Source of the DNA: an uncultured Pseudomonadota bacterium
GTDB taxonomy: Bacteria; Pseudomonadota; Gammaproteobacteria; Competibacterales; Competibacteraceae
DNA length: 43,646 nucleotides
Direction: 5' to 3'
NCBI GenBank assembly: GCA_903844665.1
Contig: CAIMUS010000244.1
Coordinates: 1-43,646, forward strand
Shown: positions 32,572 to 43,450 of the stretch, one piece after another
How positions within the stretch are numbered: position 1 is the first letter of the stretch
Layout of the letters: each line of letters opens with the position of its first letter
Translations under genes and position numbers: made by a program
Notes under the pieces: model-generated
Databases searched by the model: none
What the model saw: the letters and a program-made list of their open reading frames with translations, nothing else
Told to the model about the DNA's origin: nothing

Positions 32572-32607
32572 TTGTTCAAATCCTTATGATGGCGTATACT
32601 TGAACAA
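32572..32607 (+). promoter_or_regulatory. GT2 gene promoter inside a perfect 8-bp inverted repeat
   Basis: TTGTTC (32572-32577), 17 nt, then TATACT (32595-32600) form a good sigma70 promoter about 40 bp before the ATG at 32643. TTGTTCAA (32572-32579) and TTGAACAA (32600-32607) are exact inverses, covering the -35 and the last base of the -10, so this looks like an operator. Confidence 0.65.
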
Positions 32608-32642
32608 ATTTTATAGCTGAATAAGATGGTTTTTTACTCAAG

Positions 32643-33632
32643 ATGAATAATTCTTTCGATTTAACAATCTGTACTGTCTCATTCAACTCCAAACCCTGGC
32701 TCGATCTAAACTTCGAACTCACTTCGTCTTTGAACCCACATACTAGAATCAACTGGGTCATCGCTGAAAACTCTTCTTCTGAGTCGGTTTTAAAACTGGA
32801 TAATAATGATTCTCGTTTTACTATCATTCCAGGCGCTGAATTCGAGGAGAAAATCTATGCCTCGGGTAGCTATCATCATGCCGCTGGCATGAACAAAACA
32901 CTGACTCATATCGGTAGCCGCTATGTTCTATTTCTCGATCCGGATTTTTTTATCATAAAAAACAATTGGGCGAACGAAATTATCGACCATATGCAGACCA
33001 ACCGTCTGGCTATCCTGGGTGTGCCATGGCATCCAAAATGGTATCTGAAGAATCGTTACTTTCCTTGCGTCCATTGCATGTTCGTGGATTTGGAAAGAAT
33101 CCCTGTCGCCACACTGGATTTCTCCCCTGATTATGAGACTGTACCTGGTTATAAAGATAATGAGAAAGTCCAGGGAGTCATAAGGAAATCCGGGCGGTTG
33201 CTGCTTAAAATTTTTGATCCTTTAAAGTTCAGGAAGCGCAAATATATTGGAACTTCCCGAGATGTCAGTTGGCGCATCTATGCTCAGTACCTCGATAAGC
33301 CAAGCTATAAAATAGAGTGTTTGCAGCCTGTATTCCGGCTCCAGCAGAGCAGAATTCAATATGGGCTGGAAATGCTATTGCCTGATCGACTCAGTTTTGT
33401 TCCGAAACAGAAAGGGTATTTTGCAGAAAAAGGCTTTCGAGAAGCGGGACTAACCGATCTCGATAGCCTGGGTTGGGAGGAATTTATTTGGAGAGACCAG
33501 CCGTTTGGCTTTCATGTCCGCTCCCAGCCCAAGGTTACCTCTAAAGAGTCGATGGATTTTCACTACACCCGGCTGGTCGAACTGTTACATCTATTGCACT
33601 CTCAAAATCAGGCCATGCTCTCCTCTAGGTAA
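32643..33632 (+). CDS. GT2-family glycosyltransferase
   Basis: A 329-residue GT-A fold enzyme. The opening DLTICTVSFNSKPWLDLNFE is the nucleotide-sugar-binding start of GT2 proteins; YVLFLDPDFFII (around residue 97) contains the DxD-like metal motif. A C-terminal part with WHPKWYLKNRYFPCVHCMFVDLE, then acidic/basic patches, would set acceptor choice. No signal peptide and no membrane helices. Codon use is clearly AT-richer than in the flanking genes, and a promoter of its own (32572-32607) precedes it, consistent with horizontal acquisition. Donor and acceptor unknown. It converges on the GT8-like gene across the hairpin at 33636. Confidence 0.88.
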   Translation: MNNSFDLTICTVSFNSKPWLDLNFELTSSLNPHTRINWVIAENSSSESVLKLDNNDSRFTIIPGAEFEEKIYASGSYHHAAGMNKTLTHIGSRYVLFLDPDFFIIKNNWANEIIDHMQTNRLAILGVPWHPKWYLKNRYFPCVHCMFVDLERIPVATLDFSPDYETVPGYKDNEKVQGVIRKSGRLLLKIFDPLKFRKRKYIGTSRDVSWRIYAQYLDKPSYKIECLQPVFRLQQSRIQYGLEMLLPDRLSFVPKQKGYFAEKGFREAGLTDLDSLGWEEFIWRDQPFGFHVRSQPKVTSKESMDFHYTRLVELLHLLHSQNQAMLSSR

Positions 33633-33635
33633 ACC

Positions 33636-33690
33636 TGCTATCCCCTGTCCTGAATCTATCCGTACAGCATGGGCCAGGCAGGAGATAGCA
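33636..33690. terminator. Hairpin between convergent GT2 and GT8-like genes
   Basis: TGCTATCCCCTG (33636-33647) pairs with CAGGAGATAGCA (33679-33690) with one mismatch. It begins just after the GT2 stop and ends just before the GT8-like stop, so it can end transcription from both sides. No U-run is evident. Confidence 0.5.
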
Positions 33691-33700
33691 GCGCAACACA

Positions 33701-34591
33701 TCAGGTTGGCAGGGGCGCGGTTCTTTCCAATACTTGCAGCGCATCATGGCGCACATGATTCTGCTGCATTTCGGCACGCACCAGTTCTTCGGTTACGATG
33801 CCTTTTTCCACGCATTCCCGCAACAGGCCGAAAAAGAAGCGTTCCTGGTTGGGATCGGGATGCGGCTTATAATTTCCCAGAAAAGCATACTCGCCGAAAA
33901 GATTACGCCTGGCCCGTTGCAGCCATCCCTTGGGCGGGAACCAGCGGAATTTGTCCGCCGGCCGGAAATCGATGGGAAGACCGGTTTTCCAGGGTTGGGT
34001 CAGCCGCTTGGTGGTATGCAGCAATCTGGTGTTGGCGGTCAGCCGGTCGAAGTCGTTCCATTCATCCTCCAGCCGTCCGATGGTCTCGGGTTGCTCCAGC
34101 TTGAGGGTAACCCAATCGACATAATCGCGCTTAAATGCGAACAGTTCATTAAACTGTTCTTCACAGCGCCAGTGGGTCAAACGGGCACAATCCAGCAGCA
34201 TGACGCTGCTGGCCAAGCCCTTATGACCGGGGCGGGCGCGGCACATAATCGCCTTGCCTCCCATTTCCCGCGACAACAGTTCCCAAATATCGCCCGCCGC
34301 GAACACATCGGGATCGACCACCACGGCACGGCCGGTATACGCCATCAACTCGGGCGGCATAAAGCGCAATGGCGTAAACGATTGCAGATCGTCATTGAGC
34401 CAGGGTCGTTTCTGCCCGCCACGCAGGAACAACTGCCCCTCCCGCGCCTGCAAGAAGGGGTAATCGGCGGTGTTCATAATGCGGATGGCGAATTGATCGT
34501 CATGGGCCGAATTACGTTTTAAAGAATACCCGGCCACCAGCGCACCGAGCCATTGCTTGGGATTGGTCTGGATAAAGACGCAATAGTCCAC
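33701..34591 (-). CDS. GT8-like glycosyltransferase
   Basis: A 296-residue GT-A protein. MDYCVFIQTNPKQWLGALVAGYSLKRNS is a GT8-style lead; the metal motif VVVDPDVFAAGDIWELL lies near residue 92. GLASSVMLLDCARLTHWRCE resembles the conserved central block (SSVM-LDC) of such enzymes. The C-part has HPDPNQERFFFGLLRECVEKG. No signal peptide. It is the last gene of a three-gene minus-strand set: TPR protein, 2OG oxygenase (50-bp gap), GT8-like. Sugar and acceptor unknown. Confidence 0.82.
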   Translation of the reverse strand: MDYCVFIQTNPKQWLGALVAGYSLKRNSAHDDQFAIRIMNTADYPFLQAREGQLFLRGGQKRPWLNDDLQSFTPLRFMPPELMAYTGRAVVVDPDVFAAGDIWELLSREMGGKAIMCRARPGHKGLASSVMLLDCARLTHWRCEEQFNELFAFKRDYVDWVTLKLEQPETIGRLEDEWNDFDRLTANTRLLHTTKRLTQPWKTGLPIDFRPADKFRWFPPKGWLQRARRNLFGEYAFLGNYKPHPDPNQERFFFGLLRECVEKGIVTEELVRAEMQQNHVRHDALQVLERTAPLPT

Positions 34592-34641
34592 TTCGATTCC
34601 TATCTACCCGGCAGTCGAACGTAAGACCTATGAAGGCATGG

Positions 34642-35400
34642 TTAGTCAGCGAGTTCGATGTTGATTGTCAGGGTCTTGCGCATGAGCTCGGGGTCGATCC
34701 CGGTCATAGGTCGCACCGAATGCCAGGAATTAAAGGTTTTGACGAACAGCACCCCCTGGTTGGGGGTAAACTGGTAGGTATGCAATACGTCCATGTCTTC
34801 AAAGTCCGCCTTGCGATTCAGCCGATTGAAGCTGAGATCGGTGCTTTTAGGCCAGTTGACGTCGGTGCCACCGCCGAAAGCGGGGTTCCACTCGCCCTCC
34901 CGCAGCATCGACACGATCATCGTCACGATTTTCGAAGGCGCGTCGGTATGCGGCAACACGTGGCCACCGGCCGCCGGCAGCATCGAGAACTCGAAGCGGG
35001 ACGCCAGCTTGACGGAGCGCAGAATCTTCCCGCGCTTGAGGTTTCTCATGAATTTCATCATATACTGCTTACGCGGCAGCGGCGGCAGGCCATAGCCGAG
35101 GTCGATATGATGCTCCCGCAGCATATCCATAATTCCATTGACAAATTCATCGCTCTTGATCCAGCGATGAAACTCCAACCACAGCGGGCTTGAGCGGATA
35201 AAATCCTTATACTCCTTGGAATTGAACCGCTCCGACAGGGAGTATTTATTGCCGATTTTATTGGGTATGCTCTTGAAAATGTCCAGCGAAGGATAATTGT
35301 CCAAAAACTCCTTATAGACATTTTCCGCCATCAGCGGCTTGCCCAAGCCTATAGGAAAGGGTTCATACTGAAACTGGAAATGGTCATAAAGGAAGAACAT
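34642..35400 (-). CDS. 2OG-Fe(II) dioxygenase-like protein, copy 2
   Basis: A 252-residue paralogue of the protein at 27313-28074. It has the same start (MFFLYDHFQFQYEPFPIG), the iron motif HTDAPSK (H151, D153), GGGTDVN, the distal His in SWHSVRPM and the Arg in MRKTLTINIELAD. The set of metal and 2OG residues is complete, so activity is likely. Residues ~95-125 are the most variable part between the copies (basic RKQYMMKFMRNLKRGK), where substrate recognition may differ. It is placed between the TPR protein (234-bp gap) and the GT8-like gene (50-bp gap), giving a clear surface-glycan context that copy 1 lacks. Confidence 0.87.
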   Translation of the reverse strand: MFFLYDHFQFQYEPFPIGLGKPLMAENVYKEFLDNYPSLDIFKSIPNKIGNKYSLSERFNSKEYKDFIRSSPLWLEFHRWIKSDEFVNGIMDMLREHHIDLGYGLPPLPRKQYMMKFMRNLKRGKILRSVKLASRFEFSMLPAAGGHVLPHTDAPSKIVTMIVSMLREGEWNPAFGGGTDVNWPKSTDLSFNRLNRKADFEDMDVLHTYQFTPNQGVLFVKTFNSWHSVRPMTGIDPELMRKTLTINIELAD

Positions 35401-35634
35401 AGCCGCCTGCTTACAAACCCACAGTAGTACCGATTATTCGACAAAATTACCCGCTTGCAGCCTGCATCTCTGCCGGCGACCATAACCGGCGCCAGACCAC
35501 TGCAAGCGGTTCCGGCTACGGTCGAGGCAGCAGCGCCGATTTATCGAAGGATTAGAGTATCATAAAATCGAAATGTTGTGCTTTTTTGCAAGGCATGCAC
35601 TGCGTGGTGATGTTCCATGACAGGCTGGACCCCG

Positions 35635-38541
35635 TCATTGCAGGCGGCTTATCTCAGCCATAAGAGCCTCCGCCTGAGCGCGTTCCGGAAATACCCTGGG
35701 GTCATCCAGAATGCGTCGCAGATAGCGGCGGGCCGCCTGCCTTTCGCCGGTCTGCGCCAGCGCCTGCGCCAACTGAAACTGAGTGCCGAGATCCTGGGTC
35801 AGGTCACCCAGCACCTCTTTCAACAAGGCGGCGGCCCGCTCCTTCTTGCCTGCCGCCAACTGAATCAGAGCCAGGGTCCCCTTGGCCAGCGGAGAATCCG
35901 GTTGCCGCTTGAGAGCCCGCTCGGCATAGGTTTGCGCCTTGGCGGGATCGCTCTGCCGTAACGACCAGGCCAGATCGAGCAAGAGTCCAGCCTGTTCAGG
36001 CTGCTGCCCCAACAGCCGGTCATACAGCGCGCTGGCGGCCGCACCCTGCCCTGATTTCAAGTAAGTGTCGGCCAACTCCCGCTGGATCCGGCTATCATCC
36101 GGGTTGGCTGCCAGCCAACGCTCGTAAGTGGCCACGGCGGCGTCCTGCTCCCCGGCGCTCCACTGCGCCTGCGCCAGTTTAACGACCCAGTGGCTGGAGG
36201 CTGGATTTGACTGTTGCAACCTGCCGAAAATGTCGACCGCTCGCTGAAACTCATTGTCGGCCATGGCCAGATCGCCTTCCAGACCCAGTACGTTGGTATT
36301 ACCCGGCAAGGTTCGACGCAAGACCTCCAATAGCTGCCGTGCTTCCGCCAATTGTCTGGCGGCCAACAGTTGTCGCGCCTTAGCCAGTTGGGCCGGTCCG
36401 AAATTCGGAGTGATGCTCAGCGCTTTATTCAATTCCCGCTGGGATGCCTCGATTTCCCCCTGTTCCGCCAGGGCTGCCGCCAGCAGGTAGGAACTCAGGG
36501 CGGAGGGCTTGCTCCAGGCCAGATTGCGCAGTGTCTGGGTGGCGTCGAACCCGTCACCGGCGGCCAGTTGGGTCTGCCCCAGCAGTTCCTGCAAGGCGGC
36601 TTGATCGGCCAAGTTGGCCGGCGCCTGTTGCAATACCTTGACGGCTTCCTGCGGCTGCCGCGTCTGTAGCAATAGATCGGCCAGCTTCAGCCGTACCAGG
36701 GAGATTTCCGGTCTCAGGGACAACACGGCTTCCAGAAGCCGGCGTGCTTCCGGGATATTTTCCCGCTCATATTCCATTGCCGCCAGTTCGGCCAGAAACA
36801 CGGCATTGTCGGGCTGGGCCTGTAGCGCGGCTTGCAGCAAAGCATGCGCCTGCTCCGTCCGAAGGCCTGCATTGAGCAATCGAACCGCATGAAGGGTGGC
36901 GGCGAAATTCCCCGGCTGCAACTGCAAGGCCCGCATAAAGGCCGCCAGCGCCTCATTGGACTGGTTCTGCCGCGCATAGAGGATTCCCTGCGCGACTTCA
37001 GGCAAGGGACCGTTGGGTTGTTGACCACGCCATTCGTGGGTTAGCCGCATGGCACTGGTATAGTCGCCCGCCTGCATCCGGTAAAGAATACGCAGCACCT
37101 TGATTTGCTCTTGCTCGGGCGAGGACTGCGCCGCCTGCTCGAACTGCAAGTCGGCCTGCTCCTTCTGGCCAAGCACCCATTGTGCCAGACCTAACCGCGC
37201 CCGTAACAGCGCGGTATCAGGCGGCAGCCTGACCCGCTGCAGGAGTTGTTCAACTCCCCGGGAAATATTGCCCTGCGCCAGATAGGTATAGCCTAGCAGT
37301 TCCAGCGCCTGGGTTTCTGTGGGATCGTGCTTAAGGAGAGTCTGCAAAGTCGCTTCGGCGTTCGTGGCGTCACCCTGCAGCAACTGGCCGCTGGCCAGCA
37401 GCAATCCGGCCTGGGTGGCCTCCGGCAGCTTGCGATAATAGTCGTTTAGATTCTGCTGCCCCATTTTCCATTGGCCCACCGCATAATTGCTCAGGCCCAG
37501 ATAATAATAGGTCGGCAAATACTTTGGATCGGCCTGCGCCGCCAATTCCAGTTGATTCCAGGCATCGGCGTATCTCCCCTGAAAAAAATACATCAGTCCG
37601 GTGACGAACAGGACGCCGGCATGGTCGCGCAGGCGTTTACGTACCGTCGCGATATCTTCTTCGGCAGCCGGGTAACTACCCCGATAAACCCGGACCAGGG
37701 CACGATTGAGAAGGTCGCCGGTATCGGGATTGTAGCGATACTTTATCGCTTTGCTGTAAGCCTCTTCCGCCGGCTGTAACTCGCCCTGCCGCAGGGCTAA
37801 TTCCCCCTTCAAGCTCCAGGCATCGGGATCATCCGGAGTCGCGGCCAGAATTCTGTTCACCAATTCGACCGCCTCCGGCAACCGTTGCTGCGCCAGCCGC
37901 AGCCGTAACAGGGACAGCGTGATCAACGGGTCATCCGGCGCGTTTTGCAAAGCGGCGTCCAGTTCCCGCGCCGCCGCCTCCAGATTGCCGCGCCAGAGAT
38001 AAGCCTGAGCGCGCAAGGCCAGTAGTTCAGCCAGCGCCTGGCTTTCCAGACCTGATTGCGGCCGCAGTTGTTCCAGGATTTGCTCGTATTTTCCCTGCTG
38101 TAACCAAGCCTGGCCAAGATAGACGATATAACTCGAAGGCGGCGCCTTATCCAGCAAGGGCTTGAGTTCTTTTTCCGCATGACTACCCTCACTCATGCCC
38201 AGATAGGACCTGGCCAGCAATAGTCGGGCGGTAACATTGGCGGGGTTCAGATCGAGTACCTGCTGGAGTGCGGTAACGGCGGTGGGCAGATGATTGGCGG
38301 AGAATTCGTCCGTGCCGATCTTCAGATACCCGGCCTCGGTGAGCTTTGGCGGCAGATCTTTATTGCCCAGCACGACCACGATAGCGGTAATTCCACCGCC
38401 CAGCAAAACCATCAGGCCGATACTGGTAAAGACATAGTGTCTAAAAAACCACCTGAAATATTTATGGTGGCTTAAACGTTTAAAATAGCTTCCGACTTTT
38501 TTGGAAAACCGCTTGAAACGGTTGCCGCGGATGCTTCTCAT
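35635..38541 (-). CDS. Large membrane-anchored TPR protein, PrsT-like
   Basis: A 968-residue protein: a very basic N-terminus (RSIRGNRFKRFSKKVGSYFKRLSHHKYFR), one transmembrane helix at ~36-59, then some 20 or more tetratricopeptide repeats to the end (for example GYLKIGTDEFSANHLPTAV, GRYADAWNQLELAAQADPKYL, GQKEQADLQFEQAAQSSPEQ). The architecture is that of the PEP-CTERM/exosortase-associated TPR proteins (PrsT, TIGR02917 type, ~900 residues), but with a membrane anchor in place of the usual lipobox. GAGGAG precedes the ATG. Such proteins scaffold exopolysaccharide export machinery. It heads the run with the 2OG oxygenase and GT8-like genes. No exosortase is in the window. Confidence 0.85.
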   Translation of the reverse strand: MRSIRGNRFKRFSKKVGSYFKRLSHHKYFRWFFRHYVFTSIGLMVLLGGGITAIVVVLGNKDLPPKLTEAGYLKIGTDEFSANHLPTAVTALQQVLDLNPANVTARLLLARSYLGMSEGSHAEKELKPLLDKAPPSSYIVYLGQAWLQQGKYEQILEQLRPQSGLESQALAELLALRAQAYLWRGNLEAAARELDAALQNAPDDPLITLSLLRLRLAQQRLPEAVELVNRILAATPDDPDAWSLKGELALRQGELQPAEEAYSKAIKYRYNPDTGDLLNRALVRVYRGSYPAAEEDIATVRKRLRDHAGVLFVTGLMYFFQGRYADAWNQLELAAQADPKYLPTYYYLGLSNYAVGQWKMGQQNLNDYYRKLPEATQAGLLLASGQLLQGDATNAEATLQTLLKHDPTETQALELLGYTYLAQGNISRGVEQLLQRVRLPPDTALLRARLGLAQWVLGQKEQADLQFEQAAQSSPEQEQIKVLRILYRMQAGDYTSAMRLTHEWRGQQPNGPLPEVAQGILYARQNQSNEALAAFMRALQLQPGNFAATLHAVRLLNAGLRTEQAHALLQAALQAQPDNAVFLAELAAMEYERENIPEARRLLEAVLSLRPEISLVRLKLADLLLQTRQPQEAVKVLQQAPANLADQAALQELLGQTQLAAGDGFDATQTLRNLAWSKPSALSSYLLAAALAEQGEIEASQRELNKALSITPNFGPAQLAKARQLLAARQLAEARQLLEVLRRTLPGNTNVLGLEGDLAMADNEFQRAVDIFGRLQQSNPASSHWVVKLAQAQWSAGEQDAAVATYERWLAANPDDSRIQRELADTYLKSGQGAAASALYDRLLGQQPEQAGLLLDLAWSLRQSDPAKAQTYAERALKRQPDSPLAKGTLALIQLAAGKKERAAALLKEVLGDLTQDLGTQFQLAQALAQTGERQAARRYLRRILDDPRVFPERAQAEALMAEISRLQ

Positions 38542-38665
38542 TCAGGCTGCTCCTCTTTACTAAACGTTGGATCCCAGGGCCAAGGTCGGCGGTACGGTAA
38601 CAGATGGACAGTCATGCTAAGATGATAGAATTGCTACTTTTCAAAACCTTCTATCAGGACTTTCT

Positions 38666-39220
38666 ATGATGAGATGCATGCGACCACTGCAAGCGCCACT
38701 ACTGCTTATCGTAAGCGTAGTTAGCGTCGGCGGCCATCCCGCCTCGGCGGCCGAACCGGAGCGCCTGCCCCCCGCGCTGGCGGCAAGCTGGAGCAGCGCT
38801 CTCGCCATGCAAGCCAGGCCGGCTGACAGGAATCCGCTATTCACCTGGGAAGGCACGCTGCCAGGCAGTTGGAAAGACAGTTTAACAGATCGATTATCGC
38901 CTCTCAGCACACCTGCCAGCCTGCTGAATGTGCTGGGTTCCAGCCCGGTCGCGCCTGCAGACCTCGCCCTCGGCTTGCTGGTCACCACCGATATAGCCAA
39001 GGCGGTGGCCATCCTGCTCAAACTGTCGGCCAAACAATGGGCGAACAGCGGCGCGGAGCAGTTCCTGGCCACCACCCTGGGCCCGCTCGACCAGCCCCAC
39101 GCGGGCACAACGGTACAACCCGCGCTACTGCTCGAAGCGCCGGCGCCGGCGCCGGCAAACCCGCCGCCGCCGACCTTCGTACTGGAGCCGATCAGATTGA
39201 GCAGCGAAGGCAAACAGTGA
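38666..39220 (+). CDS. Small exported Ala/Pro-rich protein, function unknown
   Basis: A 184-residue protein with a signal peptide (about residues 1-28, SVGGHPASAAEPE). The mature part is Ala/Leu-rich and probably helical: RLPPALAASWSSALAMQ, PASLLNVLGSSPVAPADLALGL, AKAVAILLKLSAKQWANSG. A Pro-rich tail (APAPAPANPPPPTFV) is encoded partly by a GCGCCGGCGCCGGCGCCGGC tract at 39137-39156. No family recognised. It is transcribed divergently from the TPR protein gene, 124 bp apart, and could share its regulation. Confidence 0.6.
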   Translation: MMRCMRPLQAPLLLIVSVVSVGGHPASAAEPERLPPALAASWSSALAMQARPADRNPLFTWEGTLPGSWKDSLTDRLSPLSTPASLLNVLGSSPVAPADLALGLLVTTDIAKAVAILLKLSAKQWANSGAEQFLATTLGPLDQPHAGTTVQPALLLEAPAPAPANPPPPTFVLEPIRLSSEGKQ

Positions 39221-39656
39221 ACCGCCGGTTTCCCATGCTCGCGGTCTGCCTGCCGCGGCAGGCGGTTGCGCCCCCAACGTTGATGAATTATGACCCGCCT
39301 TCATTATAGGTTTAAAATACCCCTTAATTTCAAGACAGCCAGCGCCATTCGGTCATGGCTTGCCACTGTCCGCGCGGATCTTGAAGCCGCGCGGGCTCTG
39401 CCTACCGACTACAGCGCCAATCCAAGTGGTCGGCGTCCTCTTGAAAGCACGATACCGGCTTGGGGGGGTAAGAGGATGGCAGGAAGCCATACTTGGAGAA
39501 CGATGGCGCCGCTCCGCGGCGCCGGGCGTGCCGGCTTCCGGCGCGGGTCTCTTCCGTCCGGCGCGACCGCTTTAAGGGCACTGCATCCGGTTACTGACTA
39601 AAGCTTTTTAGAGTGTCGGCGGTTGGTCGCCGATACGCGTTAAGGAGCAAGCGTTT
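39221..39656. other. 436-bp region upstream of the carboxylase genes, no gene supported
   Basis: A 103-codon frame at 39290-39601 has Arg/Ala/Gly-rich composition and no recognisable motif or SD; I do not call it. Hairpins are present (for example GGCGCCGCTCCGCGGCGCC 39504-39522). AAGGAG (39642-39647) is the SD of the carboxyltransferase gene. The promoter is not obvious. Confidence 0.5.
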
Positions 39657-41189
39657 ATGTATGAAATCATTAAACAGCTAGAAGAAAAACGAGCCGCCGC
39701 GCGTCTCGGCGGCGGCCAACGGCGGATCGATGCACAACATGCCAGAGGCAAGCTGTCCGCCCGTGAGCGCATCGAATTGCTGCTGGATCCCGATTCCTTC
39801 GAAGAATGGGATATGTTCGTCGAGCACCGCTGCACCGATTTCGGGATGGGCGAACAGACGATTCCCGGTGACGGCGTGGTCACCGGCTATGGCACGATCA
39901 ACGGCCGCCTGGTGTTCGTGTTCAGCCAGGATTTCACGGTATTCGGCGGTTCTTTATCGCAGGCCCATGCCGAAAAAATCTGCAAGATCATGGATCATGC
40001 GATCAAGATCGGCGCGCCGGTGATCGGTCTGAACGATTCCGGCGGCGCCCGTATCCAGGAGGGTGTGGCCTCCCTGGCGGGTTATGCCGATGTGTTCCAG
40101 CGCAATGTGATGGCATCGGGGGTGATTCCGCAGATTTCCGTGATCATGGGTCCCTGCGCCGGCGGCGCGGTGTACTCGCCGGCCATGACCGATTTTATCT
40201 TCATGGTCAAGGATACCTCCTATATGTTCGTCACCGGTCCCGACGTGGTGAAAACCGTGACCCATGAGGAAGTGACCGCCGAAGAGCTGGGCGGGGCCGT
40301 CACCCATTCCTCCAGGTCCGGCGTGGCCGACCGGGCCTTCGAAAACGACGTGGAAGCGCTGCTGATGCTGCGCCGCTTCATCAACTACCTGCCCGCCAAT
40401 AACCACGAGCAGCCGCCGGTACGACCCACTCCGGATTCGCCCGATCGCGATGAATATTCGCTGGACACCCTGGTGCCGGACAATCCCAACAAACCCTACG
40501 ATATGAAGGAACTGATCCTCAAGATCGTGGACGATTACGATTTCTTCGAGGTTCAGCCGGACTACGCCAAGAATATCATCGTCGGGTTTGCGCGCATGGC
40601 CGGCTCGACCGTGGGGATTGTCGCCAACCAGCCGCTGGTGCTGGCCGGCTGTCTGGATATCAAATCGGCCATCAAGGCCGGCCGCTTCGTCCGTTTCTGC
40701 GATTGCTTCAACATCCCGATCATCACCTTCGTGGATGTGCCCGGCTTTATGCCTGGCACCGCCCAGGAATACGGCGGCATTATCAAGCACGGCGCCAAGC
40801 TGTTGTTCGCCTTCGCCGAGGCCACGGTGCCCAAGATCACATTGATTACCCGCAAGGCCTATGGCGGGGCTTACGACGTGATGAGCTCCAAGCACTTGCG
40901 CGGCGATGTGAACTTCGCCTGGCCGAGCGCCGAAATCGCGGTGATGGGACCGAAGGGCGCGGTGGAAATCATTTTCCGGCAGGACATCGGCGATGCCGCC
41001 AAGATCGAAGCCCGTACCGAGGAATACCGGCAGAAGTTCGCCAATCCCTTCATCGCCGGGCATCGCGGCTTTATCGACGATGTCATCATGCCGCATGACA
41101 CCCGCCGGCGCATCTGCCGCTCCCTGGCCATGCTCAGGGAAAAGCAACTAGAAAATCCGTGGCGCAAGCACGGCAACATTCCGCTGTAG
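39657..41189 (+). CDS. pccB: Propionyl-CoA carboxylase-type carboxyltransferase (beta subunit)
   Basis: A 510-residue carboxyltransferase. It moves the carboxyl group from carboxybiotin to an acyl-CoA, most likely propionyl-CoA, giving methylmalonyl-CoA. Both crotonase-like halves are present: [25 protein letters not shown] with [17 protein letters not shown] (N-half), and [32 protein letters not shown] with [15 protein letters not shown] (C-half), ending [14 protein letters not shown]. Length and motifs fit PccB; acetyl- or methylcrotonyl-CoA use cannot be excluded by eye. The ATG has AAGGAG at 9 nt. The biotin carboxylase/BCCP gene follows after 9 bp, and a shared terminator closes the pair. 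Confidence 0.94.
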   Translation: MYEIIKQLEEKRAAARLGGGQRRIDAQHARGKLSARERIELLLDPDSFEEWDMFVEHRCTDFGMGEQTIPGDGVVTGYGTINGRLVFVFSQDFTVFGGSLSQAHAEKICKIMDHAIKIGAPVIGLNDSGGARIQEGVASLAGYADVFQRNVMASGVIPQISVIMGPCAGGAVYSPAMTDFIFMVKDTSYMFVTGPDVVKTVTHEEVTAEELGGAVTHSSRSGVADRAFENDVEALLMLRRFINYLPANNHEQPPVRPTPDSPDRDEYSLDTLVPDNPNKPYDMKELILKIVDDYDFFEVQPDYAKNIIVGFARMAGSTVGIVANQPLVLAGCLDIKSAIKAGRFVRFCDCFNIPIITFVDVPGFMPGTAQEYGGIIKHGAKLLFAFAEATVPKITLITRKAYGGAYDVMSSKHLRGDVNFAWPSAEIAVMGPKGAVEIIFRQDIGDAAKIEARTEEYRQKFANPFIAGHRGFIDDVIMPHDTRRRICRSLAMLREKQLENPWRKHGNIPL

Positions 41190-41198
41190 GGAATCGCT

Positions 41199-43184
<1,986 letters not shown>

Positions 43185-43200
43185 GTTTGTCGGTATAAGG

Positions 43201-43236
43201 GGGCGGCGGCGAGGCGACTCCCGCCGCCCTTTTTTA
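43201..43236 (+). terminator. Rho-independent terminator of the carboxylase operon
   Basis: GGGCGGCGG (43201-43209) pairs perfectly with CCGCCGCCC (43221-43229), loop 11 nt, followed by a run of seven T (43230-43236), 17 bp after the stop codon. Confidence 0.88.
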
Positions 43237-43245
43237 TTGACGGGT

Positions 43246-43380
43246 GGTAACCGTTTAGCCCCCCCTGCTTGCATATCTGCAAAGGTAGGTATTGCTGCTT
43301 TCCCCTCCTTTTCAAGGAGGGGAAAACCCAATATCTCCCCCTATTTGCGCAAGCGGGGAAGAGGGGGCTAAACGGTTACC
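43246..43380. repeat. MITE-like element with perfect 18-bp terminal repeats
   Basis: GGTAACCGTTTAGCCCCC (43246-43263) and GGGGGCTAAACGGTTACC (43363-43380) are exact inverses. The 99-bp interior includes CCCCTCCTTTTCAAGGAGGGG, itself a palindrome, and has no coding content. The end sequence recurs, with changes, at 27085-27212. Confidence 0.8.
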
Positions 43381-43381
43381 G

Positions 43382-43450
43382 TCTAAAGACGGTGGTTTGC
43401 ACCACGGGCTGCCGCCTTCGAGGCTAAAGCGGCGGACTAAAGTCGCAGCC
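43382..43450. repeat. CTAAAG-type short repeats
   Basis: The core CTAAAG occurs three times within 60 bp (43382-43387, 43423-43428, 43438-43443), each followed by GC-rich DNA capable of pairing (GACGGTGGTTTGCACCACGG, GCGGCGG, TCGCAGCCG). It directly follows the MITE-like element. Confidence 0.5.

Noticed and set aside
39290-39601. 103-codon plus-strand frame upstream of the carboxylase genes
   Set aside because: Arg/Gly/Ala-rich, without SD, domain or signal; more likely a leader region.
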